Positions 37,251 to 46,949 of a stretch of 64,000 nucleotides of DNA are shown in pieces; the stretch's first letter is position 1; every line of letters begins with the position of its first letter. Below the pieces are notes generated by a model. It did not search any database. It had not been told where the DNA came from and saw nothing but the letters and a program-made list of their open reading frames with translations. This stretch comes from Raphanus sativus (Eukaryota; Streptophyta; Magnoliopsida; Brassicales; Brassicaceae): NCBI RefSeq assembly GCF_000801105.2, contig NC_079519.1, positions 9,360,668 through 9,424,667 on the forward strand, written 5' to 3'. The position numbers and the translations under genes were made by a program.

Positions 37251-37970
37251 ATCCCTCAAAAACAAAGAAAATAAAATTATAAATACATAAAACATATAAC
37301 CATATTTGGAACTATAATTTCCATTAAAATAAATTTGTTAAAAAAATAATGTTGCACTGTTTTTGTTTATTTATATAACTTGGTCCGTGACCGTATAAAT
37401 ATCTTCTTTCACTTTAATTTTTTTCTCTGTACTAATGGTATACTATATATATTTGTAAATTAAAATGTATTACATAATTTTTAATATAACATTTTAAAAC
37501 ACAACTAAGTAATGCCATAATCATATTTTTTTAAACTAAAATAAATAGTTAAATGATGTTTTTGCTTTTGTATCACTTTCCCCTTTGGGTATTTCTATCA
37601 ATGAAGTTAAAAAAAAATGATGTTTTTGATTAGTGGAGAAATAAATGGTACGAATTAAATATACGATCGTCATAAAAGGAAAAAAGGGTTTTTAGCAAAT
37701 CTTGTAAAACAAAACGAAATTAAATGGAAAGAAAAGAAAACATTAAATGGAATTAAAAATCGTTGCGGTGCGTCTTCTCCCTCCTCGCTCTTTGGCAGCA
37801 GTACAATAAACATTAAAACAGCTTTCTCTCTCCTCTCTCCCATTACTCCGATCTGACTCTCTCTCTCACTACTCAACCTCCCATTGGCCGAGCCTGTTTG
37901 ATTATCGGAAACCCTAATTCCTCAAACTCGGAAGCATTAGCAAAGTCGAATCTCACAAACAGTTGCGGGG

Positions 37971-37991
37971 ATGGTGAGAAGATGCTGCTAA
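37971..37991 (+). promoter_or_regulatory. uORF overlapping WD40 start (copy 1)
   Basis: A six-codon frame (MVRRCC, stop) starts at 37971 and overlaps the main start codon at 37982 in another frame. Such an overlapping uORF would be expected to lower initiation at 37982, if 37982 is the true start. Identical in copy 2 (55030-55050). Confidence 0.5.
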
Positions 37992-40900
37992 AACAGTCAG
38001 TGATTAAAAAAATGATGATGACGAAGAACGGACGAAACGACGTCGTAGACGAAGAAGAAGATAACGACGATTGTTTCTACGAGTCACTGGATCGCGTCCT
38101 CTCTTCCTGCTCTTGCTCAACTTCCAACTCAGACTACGACTCCGACAACCCCAACCCCAACCCCAACATCCCCGATCCGATCCACGATCCGACTCCGTTT
38201 CCCCTCCCATCCGGCTTCGAGCTGTGGAAAACGGAGCCCGAGTCCGTCACCGAGAGACGAACCAGGCTCTTACGCGGTTTGGGACTCAGCGACGAGCCGG
38301 ATCTCCCTCCCGCGACGAGCCACCGTAGAAAAGCCATCTGCAGCTCTCATCTCGCCAGATCAGACGTCTCGATCTCGAAGCGTAACGGCCGATTCGACAA
38401 TGTCGATTCTGGTAAGCTTCGAGGATCTGTAGATAAGCTCCGTACGCGTAACAAAGAGACGATAGAGACTGTAGAGAAACAGAATGGGAGGAGAGATGTG
38501 GTTCTAGAGGAGCAAATGTGCACGATTAGGAATCTAGATACTGGGAAAGAGTTCGTGGTGAATGAAGTGAGAGAAGACGGGATGTTGGAGAAGTTGAAGG
38601 AGGTAGGCACCGATCGTCAGTTGACTCTGGAGGAGTTTGAGATGTGTGTTGGGACATCACCGATTGTTCTCGAGCTGATGAGGAGGCAGAATGTTGAAGA
38701 TGATGTTAGTAAAGACTCTGTGGATTTGAGTGTAAGTGTGAGTGGGAGTAGAGTAACTAAGCATAGACGGAGAGGGAGTTGGCTAAAGAGTATAAAGAAC
38801 GTTGCTAGTAGTGTGGCAGGAGGGTACAAAGAGAGACGAAGTACTGATGATAGAGATTCACTGTCAGAGAGAGGAGGAGGAGGAGGTCAGAGGTTTAGCT
38901 CTGCAACTGATGATAGCAGAGACATGTTGTTTCATGACCCTGAGAGAGTTAAGGTTAGGCAGTACGGGAAGTCGTGTAAAGAACTCACAGCGCTTTTCAA
39001 GAGCCAAGAGATTCAGGCTCATAAAGGGTCGATTTGGAGCATTAAGTTCAGTTTGGATGGGAGGTATCTCGCTACTGCTGGTGAGGATTGTGTTATTCAG
39101 ATTTGGAAAGTTGTTGAATCGGAAAGAAAAGGGGAACTCTTGTCGATGGATAAACAGCAAGACGATGGGAGCGTAAATTTGTTCCTTTTGGCAAATGGAT
39201 CTCCAGAGCCAGCTTCAATGTCTCCCATGAGAAGAGGGAGGACATCTTTCAGCAGAAAATCAGTGAGCTTGGACAATGTTCTGGTTCCAGAAACAGTCTT
39301 TGGTCTTTCAGAGAAACCTGTGTGTTCCTTTGTTGGGCATTTGGATGATGTACTTGATCTTTCGTGGTCAAATTCTCAGGTTGGTAGCATTTTGTTCTGT
39401 TATTCCCAACCACTATTCTCTTGGGATGCAAACTTCCTATGTGTATTTAGTTTAACTTGCTAGTGTTAAGTATACGCCTTCTGAACTGTTATGTGAGGAT
39501 CTGCTTCCTTCAGCTATTCTTCTTTAATACTCAGGCATTGTTTTTGTTTCCAGCACCTGCTTTCCTCTTCTATGGACAAGACTGTTCGTCTATGGGATTT
39601 ATCTAGCAAGTCATGTTTGAAAGTCTTCTCGCATAGTGACTACGGTAAGTGAATATAGCCTCTTGTACCGCACCAGTGACCATACTTTACTTGTTCTCCT
39701 AGTCTGTAGGAAACTAAGCATACATCGCAATGAGAATAAATTAGCCGCTTTGAGTGTGAACTCTGATTCTGGAAAGATTCGTTTTGTCAATATATTTGTG
39801 ATATGAAATTTTAGACTCAAGCGGCTCTTCAATTTCACTGCAACATAGGAAGAAAAGATAACAATATATACGTTGGTTATGTAACATAAGATTTTCTCTC
39901 GGCTGATTTTTTTGTTTCCTGGTCCACACAGTGACTTGCATCCAGTTTAATCCCGTGGATGACAATTACTTTCATCAGTGGATCCTTAGACGCAAAAGTT
40001 CGTATATGGAGCATTCCTGATCATCAAGTTGTTGACTGGAATGATCTTCATGAGATGGTCACAGCTGCCTGCTATACACCGGATGGTCAGGTACACCATT
40101 GAATTATTTCTATTTTGGGCTAAAATTAAAATAAGTACCTTAATGAAGCTCTCTTTGGTTTGTAAAGGGTGCATTGGTTGGTTCATACAAGGGGACTTGT
40201 TGCTTATACAATACACATGGTATATAAACTCATTAACCTTGTCTCTTTCTTAGAAGTCTAAATTGTTTCTTCATTTTTCGAAACTTAATTTATTTTGTTA
40301 TTTCGTTATTTAGATAACAAATTGCAGCAGAGAAAGGAAATCAATCTGAAGAACAGGAAAAAGAAATCCAATCACAAGAAAATCACTGGTTTTCAGGTAG
40401 AAAGCTAAAACAAGAAGCTAACAACACCGTTCTGTTCTTTTGATTTATACTTGCTAATGTCGGAAGCTCTTACTATTCTCATGAAACCAGTTTGTGGCGG
40501 GAAGTTCATCGGAAGTACTTGTCACATCTGCAGATTCACGGACTCGTGTTGTTGACGGTGTTGACCTTGTTCACAAGTTTAAAGGTAAACAATACTAACC
40601 TAAGAACTCTCTTCTTCGTTCTTACTCGGAAATGGATAACCTCAAACTTCTTGTGTGTTCTGTTCTCTTCTTTGGTCTTAAAACGAAGCTAAGCGTTTTT
40701 AGCAAATTTTGGTATTGCAGGATTTCGCAACACAAACAGCCAAATCTCGGCCTCACTTACACCAAACGGGAAGTTTCTAGTCTCAGCAAGCGAAGACTCC
40801 AATGTATATGTATGGAACTACGACTCAGACTCTCGTGCTGGAAGAAGCAAACGTGTCACAGTCACAAACTCATACGAACACTTTTACTGTCGAGACGTCT

Positions 40901-41268
40901 CTGTAGCCGTACCTTGGCCTGGAAAAATCAGTAACAGCAACAGCCCTGACGAGTCTCCCATGACAGCCAATAACCCTCCAACACCTGTCAACGATCCAAT
41001 CAACAACAAAACCGTCACCAACGGTATCATTTCGAGCGCCACAAACCGATACTTCTTCGATAGGATCTCGGCGACATGGCCCGAGGAGAAACTTTTGCTG
41101 GCTGCAAAGAACCGGGCAAGAACTAGCCCTCGCGTGAGCGTGGACATGTCTAATGGACCGGTTAGCAGAAAACCGAGTGCTTCGGCTTGGTCTATGGTGA
41201 TTGTGACTGGCGGTTTACGAGGCGAGATCAGAACATTTCAGAATTTTGGATTACCGGTTCGTCTATGA
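37982..41268 (+). CDS. WD40-repeat protein, WDR44-like (copy 1)
   Basis: Seven exons: 37982-39379, 39554-39644, 39932-40090, 40168-40219, 40314-40396, 40491-40584 and 40721-41268. The predicted product is ~807 residues: a long acidic and Ser-rich N-terminus, then WD40 repeats forming a propeller scaffold for protein partners. Visible repeats include [26 protein letters not shown] (split by an insertion), [12 protein letters not shown] then [21 protein letters not shown] then AKVRIWSI, and [11 protein letters not shown]. It resembles plant transducin/WDR44-like proteins; its place beside PORA matches At5g54200 (from memory). This copy has one extra T in exon 3 (t39970-t39972) that breaks the frame; copy 2 lacks it, so a consensus error is likely. 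A frame extends upstream of 37982 but has no ATG. Confidence 0.88.
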
Positions 41269-42853
41269 AGCCACGGAGAGAGTTTTACAAATCAGCAAGC
41301 CCAAGGCAAAAGTGAAAAAAAAATTACTTAGTAAAAACACCTTCTCGAGTCAATAGTGTATAGATTGAGAGAAGGTTGGTTCTTCCAATAACTCTCTTTT
41401 CTCACCATCTTTAATTATTTTTTTTTACATTTGTTATCTTTAAAATTCAGATCTCTAGCAAATATATATAATTATTTTGAAAGAAAATTCATATACCATA
41501 GTATTGGAGTTGTATATGAATCAGGAATAGAACTGAGTATATGGCAATTCACACTTTGTATTTGCTACTAGGCTTATCTATACATGTAAGTAATTTGTGT
41601 ATAAGTTCATCATTTCAATGAATAAGTTTATCCTCAGAGCAGATTGTCCATAACAAATTATGGCATATTTTTGTTCCATAGCTCTTCTGCCATACACAGA
41701 GATGGAGAGACCCATGAAACTTACAAGTAAAAGTATGTACCGAGAGGAAATCTAGTTCTCGTATTCTCATTGGCTGTAAGAGTATGACATGGCCGAAACT
41801 TCAGCTATAGATAATCTTAGAGCATCATTATGAGTGGGACGTCCTTAAAATCTTTTTCTTTTCTGATTTCTTAAAAAAAAAAAAACCAATCGCGAGTCGC
41901 CACGTGTCGTCTGACCCGCGAACAGTATCTAGAACGCATGAAGGATGTTTCTTATATTGGGATTTTTGGGCACAGAAATTGAGAAAAGTGGCGGGGCACA
42001 CACCAAAAAAACTAAGGACTTCCATTTGAGACACTGATAATGATGCTCTTAGTATTACATATATCCTCGGAAAAACATCTGCGGGGACCGCCCTTCACAT
42101 GTCCCGACTCGTTTAGTAAAATCATCTCCAGTGGTTACTTTCATTTTTACTTTCAAAAATTTACCTTTTTAAAATAAAAAAATGAAACAATATTCACTCT
42201 AATTGTTTGCTTTATTTCTTGATTATAAAATAAATATTCCAAGTATGTTTAATCTTCAATTTATCATTAATTATTACTAGACACCTTATATTTTTTATAT
42301 TTACTTATTTTGCGCAAATATTTTATTTTAACAATATTCCAACATAGTTATTATTTTATATAAATTTAATATTTTCATATAATAAATTTATTAAACATGA
42401 ATAAACAAACACAAAACATCATAATTCGTATAAAAAAGACACCATACATATAATTTTTTTCTACAATTGATTAACAAAAGTGTCTAGTAAGAAATAAGCT
42501 TATTTATCTTTGACTCTTTTAAATTGAGTTACAAAGTTCTTAAAAATACATATTCATATGTTTTTGATATAAACATCTAATTAGATAAAAATAATAGTTG
42601 AAATTTTATAATTAATTAGATTATATTAAAGAATATAATTTATTTTGGTTAAATAAATAAATAAAAAGTTAAATACTAATTTACAATGAAAAAATTTATC
42701 TTAAAAATAATGAAGATATGTACCGTAGATCTTCAAAATTGAAGCAACACCGTCATTGTTTTATTTTGAAATAAAACTGAAATAAGGTTGGAAAAAAACT
42801 TACTTCAAAACGAAACAAAAAAAAATGAAGTGGGGTTAAAAATAAAGTGAATC
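41269..42853. other. WD40-PORA intergenic region (copy 1)
   Basis: It includes the WD40 3' UTR, a Harbinger-type MITE (41820-42048), AT-rich DNA and the PORA promoter. No other gene is supported. Confidence 0.6.
41820..42048. mobile_element. PIF/Harbinger-type MITE (copy 1)
   Basis: The 229-bp element has terminal inverted repeats GAGCATCATTATGAGTG at the left and CACTGATAATGATGCTC at the right. It is flanked by the 3-bp duplication TTA (41817-41819 and 42049-42051), the target preference of PIF/Harbinger. No coding capacity. Confidence 0.85.
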
Positions 42854-42861
42854 TATATAAA
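42854..42861 (+). promoter_or_regulatory. TATA box of PORA (copy 1)
   Basis: TATATAAA lies 56 bp upstream of the PORA start codon, followed by a short A/C-rich leader. Spacing and sequence fit a plant TATA box, so the promoter still looks intact although the gene is split. Equivalent in copy 2 at about 59920. Confidence 0.7.
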
Positions 42862-42916
42862 GGCACACAAGCACAAACATTTATACAAACATTAACATTT
42901 ACTCTTTAACGTGACA

Positions 42917-43401
42917 ATGGCCCTTCAAGCTGCTTCTTTGGTCTCCTCTGCTTTCTCTGTCCGAAAAGAAGTAATTAATTCGCTTTTTACTTTTATTAAT
43001 CATCTCCCTTAACTATATTCCGTCTTATAGACTAACTAACATATTTTGGTTGCAGGGAAAATCAAATGCTTCATCATCAACATCATCATCATCTTTCAAA
43101 GAGTCTAGTCTTTTTGGTGATACACTTTCAGACCAAATCAAAGCTGATTTTGTCTCTTCCTCCTTGAGATGCCAGGTACATTAACATAATCTCATTACTT
43201 GTAAATGTGTGTGTCTCGTTCGATACAGTGAAGGAACAATAAGATTGCTTGCAGAGGGAACAAAGCTTGAGGAACAAAGGAGCAATTATTCGAGCTCAAA
43301 CAATCGCGACTTCAACCCCATCGGTCACACAATCTACCTTGAATCGCAAGAAAACCGTTAGAAAAAGGAAATTTATCGTCACTGGAGTTCATCAGGGCTA
43401 G
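42917..43401 (+). pseudogene. PORA: PORA 5' fragment, cut by LTR retrotransposon (copy 1)
   Basis: NADPH:protochlorophyllide oxidoreductase A is a light-driven plastid enzyme of chlorophyll synthesis. Exons 42917-42970, 43056-43175 and 43255-43401 encode the transit peptide (MALQAASLVSSAFSVRKE), a Ser-rich linker, REQSLRNKGAIIRAQ and the start of the mature protein (KKTVRKGN). The sequence then breaks off in the NADP-binding loop that normally reads VTGASSGLG, where an LTR begins. PORA is preferred over PORB because KADFVSSSLRC and AIIRAQ fit PORA better. The catalytic part is not visible downstream. Single-base differences from copy 2 around 43378-43392 put the last codons out of frame; each copy lacks different bases, so these look like consensus errors. 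Confidence 0.9.
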
Positions 43402-45367
43402 TGTAATGACCCGATTTCGGCCACAGAGTTCGTTAGCATGCTAACGCCCATGTACTCACCCAAAGGTCTAATATTTGTCTATAAATACCAGCTCATCTAC
43501 TTTGTTTTCTCCACCAAGTTATCAAGAAAAGTTTTGAGAGAGAGATAGTGAGTGGAGTTGTGATCCTTTTGCAGAGAGAGTCGCCTGAGGTCGTCGCCGG
43601 AGCCACCGTGTCCAGTGATCTCGTCCAGCCAGTCACCACCGCTAATCCCCTTAGGTAACGCCGGAAACCCCTTGCATTTTAGGTTTAGTTTCGGCCGTTT
43701 TAGTAAATCAACCATAACTCCCTAACCGTTGCGAATTTCTTGTATGAAAGACCACCATCGCGTTCCTCTCGTCGAGACGAATCCGTAGCCACCAGAATCG
43801 CCGCAATCGGAGCTCAGACGAAGCCGTACGCACCCTCCAAAGTTCGCCGGAAATCGTCTCCGCCACCACCGGATCACCGCTTCGCCGCCGCCGGAAATCG
43901 TCTCCGCCGCTGGCCACCGCCGTGCTCCGCCGCCGTCCACCGTCGTACTCCGCCGACGCTCCGCCGACTCTCCGCCGTGCTCCGACGCTCCGCCGTCGCC
44001 GCCGTTGACCGCCACCGGTGACTCGCCGGCGACTCGGCCAACTCGGCTGAGTCGACCCGGTGAGTCAACTCGGTGACTCGGTTAACCGGTCGGTTTGACT
44101 GGTTTAAATCAATTACGATTTGGTTAGGGTTGGTTAGAGTAAACCGGGCGGTTAAAATCAATTTGAAATCGGTTAAGGAAAACCAATTGGTTAAATCAAA
44201 TTGATTTCTGGTCAAAGGTTGACCGGGTTGACTTTTGACCAGCGGGTTGACTTTTCTTTAGGCGCCCGTTTTGAGTCGTTCGAAAGGCGTTTTGACTCGA
44301 ATTTTCGCCATGGTTTCAGATTTAGAGTCTATTTGAGCAGCTGGAGTTCATAGATACCACTTCTCTTCATTTGCTAAGGTGATGGTCTATTCCGTAAATC
44401 CCGTACCAGTATAGAATTCTTCCTATTGTAGTGTAGTCTCGAAACATGATATGTCTTTGTGAATTGAGTCTGTTTGATTGTCTTGTTTGTTTATTATTAT
44501 TGATTGTTAAACCGGAAATAGGATAATAGAGGATTCAACGATTGAGTGAATTGATTGATGCTAAGAATTGTTATACATATGTAAATATATATATAAGTGA
44601 GTCCATGTGGAGATTGGCGGGGGTACAGAGACGTTTGTACTTACGACGCCTATGATTGAGGAGATTGGCGGGGGCACATGACGTCTGTGCTTACGACGCC
44701 TATGATTGTGGAGAGTTGCGGGGGTACAAAGACGTTTGTACTTACGACGCCATCAGGTTAGCGGGGTACAGCTTGGACCACTGTATTACGACGCAAAATG
44801 GAGTGTATATATCTATATCCTTATGAGGAAATGCGGGGTGCAGAGAATATATCTATGTGCTATCATCGCATTGGTTGTAGCATGTCTAAGTGCACTAGAC
44901 ATATATTATTTGTTTGTGTGGTGTAATAGGCGCCGTGTTTGTTTCATGTTAGAACTAGACTTCCATAGTGGGAGTTCTATTTACTCAAGTCTGTGCTTTG
45001 CGGTTTAGTTTTCCATACCTCACTGAGCGACTCCCCTGTTGCTCACCCCTCTTTCTTTCCCCTTTCAGGTGAGACCGATGAGCAGGAGTGACCATATCGG
45101 ACGAGTGCTACTATTTGGGCTCGTGGGCTTTATCATTTTATCCTTTATCGTTATTGGGCCTCTAGGCCTTCGTACTTCTATCGTTTACGCTACTTTCTAT
45201 TTTCAGAACTTCGGACTTATGTTGTTATTTTATATTTCGGATTTGACTTTATGGTATTGTATTTGATTTTATGATATGACATGGATTTATTATTATTATT
45301 CCCGCTGCGCTATTATTATATTTTATCTCGAATTATTTTATTATTATTCGGAAGTGGCGGTCGCACA
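43402..45367 (+). repeat. 5' LTR (copy 1)
   Basis: It begins TGTAATGACCCG and ends in CA, 1966 bp. It contains a CCG-rich stretch (about 43860-44030) and a three-unit tandem repeat (44609-44752). The internal primer site starts five bases later. It carries its own promoter, which now faces downstream from within PORA. Confidence 0.88.
44609..44752 (+). repeat. tandem repeat in LTR (~50 bp x 3)
   Basis: Units begin GAGATTGGCGGGGG or GAGAGTTGCGGGGG and end ACTTACGACGCC. Three are clear, and a fourth partial unit (GCGGGGTACAGC..TTACGACGC) follows at about 44762-44796. The same array is in copy 2 at 61664-61807. Confidence 0.85.
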
Positions 45368-45372
45368 GTTTT

Positions 45373-45385
45373 TGGTATCAGAGCC
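45373..45385 (+). other. primer binding site, tRNA-iMet (copy 1)
   Basis: TGGTATCAGAGCC is complementary to the 3' end of plant initiator methionine tRNA, the usual primer of Ty3/gypsy elements. Confidence 0.93.
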
Positions 45386-45576
45386 GTGTTCCATCCCGGT
45401 TCTGTCCCGGGAAGGCGATTCTGGAGACTCGGTTTTTATTCGGTTTTAATCGGTTTTCAAATGTTTATGGGGATATGGGGATTTTAAAAGTAAAATAAAA
45501 TAGCACATTTCCGTTAGATATCACTCCTTTAATTGTTGGTTTTAGTCAGAAGTTAACTCGTTTGCCTTCATTTCAG

Positions 45577-46870
45577 ATGCCGCCGAGGAGAGCTACCCGT
45601 GCTCAGATCGCTAGAGATGCTAGAGAGGCTCAGGATGAGCATGTTCAGCCCGCAGTTCCGCAGCCCGTTGCTCCGCAGATTGATCAGGATCATGAGACAG
45701 ATGATTCAGGAGTCAGTTCAGCAGATTGCCCAAGAGGCAGCCAGGCAAGCCGCTCAGGAGGCTGCCCGGGTAGCTGCTCAGGAGGTTGCTCGACAGATGG
45801 CTGCAGCTCAGCAGGTTCCGCAGGGTCCTCAGATTCATGTGCAGCAGGGTCCGCAGATTCATATGCAGCAAGGTTCCGCCAGTTCAGGTCCAGCATGATC
45901 ATCAGGTTCCAGCTCAGCAGGCCCCAGCGCCACAGTATCCGCAGGTTCCTATTCAGCCAGTTCCAGGTGTCTTTCATGTTCCGCCGCCGCCACCCGTCAT
46001 TCCAGTGCATGTACCCGAAGTTGATGAGACATTTATCAGGATGTTGTCACAGATGAAGTATGTGAACTTGGAGCATTTCAGTGGTACCACGGACCCTACA
46101 CTTGCTCACGATTGGAGGCACAGTTTGGATAAGTGTTTGAACACTATCTCATGCCCACCAAGACATAAGCTTAGAATTACTGAGTTGTATTTGCGCGGAG
46201 ATGCAGCAGTATGGTGGGATGGAGTGCGAGTGATGCACCGTGGCGAGATGACTTTTGAGGATTTCATGTATGCATTCAACAAGAAGTATTTTCCAAGAGA
46301 GAAGCTTTGGATGAGAAGAAGAATGATTTTGAGAGTTTGAGGCAGGGTGGAAAGTCTGTCAGAGAGTATGAGCATGAGTTTCGCCAGCTTCACCGATTTG
46401 CGGGTAATGGTATGGATGAGGAGGATCTGATCAGGAGGTTCTTAAAGGGAGATGCGAGTGGAACTTCGCGGTAGGTGCAGTATGGCCACCTATACCAGTT
46501 TGGAGGATCTGGTAGAGAAAACAGTTGTGCAGGAGAAATGTATGGCAGAGGAACAGAAGTACTCCAGGGCAGTTCAGCCTAAGTCCGGAGGATCTTCTTC
46601 CTCTCAGAAGAGGACTTGGGAGCAGACCGGGACACCTCGTTGTGGGCGTTGTCGTCGCCATCATTTTGGAGAATGTTTCCAGTGTTCTAACTGTGGTCTG
46701 TTGGGACATCTTTTGAGGGATTGTTGGAGGCCTCCGCGCGCTCAGGTTGGAGCGCCAACAGCACCAGTAGCCGCTAACAGGAACTGTTACGGGTGTAACC
46801 AGCCAGGTCACATATTCAGAGATTGTCCGAGGAGGGCAATGCAGCACTTCCGCCGCCACCAAAGCGTTTA
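45577..46870 (+). pseudogene. gag of LTR retrotransposon (copy 1), frameshifted
   Basis: Capsid/nucleocapsid polyprotein. It starts MPPRRATRAQ at 45577. A Gln/Ala-rich region follows, then the Retrotrans_gag domain (FSGTTDPTLAHDWRHSL, AAVWWDG) and two CCHC knuckles ([26 protein letters not shown]). The frame shifts near 45713 in both copies. Further breaks near 45875, 46302, 46446 and 46836 are absent from copy 2. Confidence 0.85.
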
Positions 46871-46949
46871 GCCATCGCTCCACGTGTGTTTACGGTTGGA
46901 GAAGCAGAGGGAGCCGAGCCGATAGCGGGTATGCATCCTTATCATACTT

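Larger units (their letters stand above)
34241..37900. other. AT-rich intergenic DNA upstream of WD40 gene (copy 1)
   Basis: No coding sequence. It contains an (AT)n run at about 34618-34643 and Helitron-like ends at 36944-37250. The last ~100 bp (37790-37900) are CT-rich and presumably hold the WD40 gene leader. Confidence 0.5.

Noticed and set aside
41828..42034. 68-residue frame on the minus strand
   Set aside because: It lies entirely within the Harbinger-type MITE and is not a gene.
45690..46010. Minus-strand frames opposite gag
   Set aside because: Shadows of the Gln/Ala-rich gag repeat on the coding strand.
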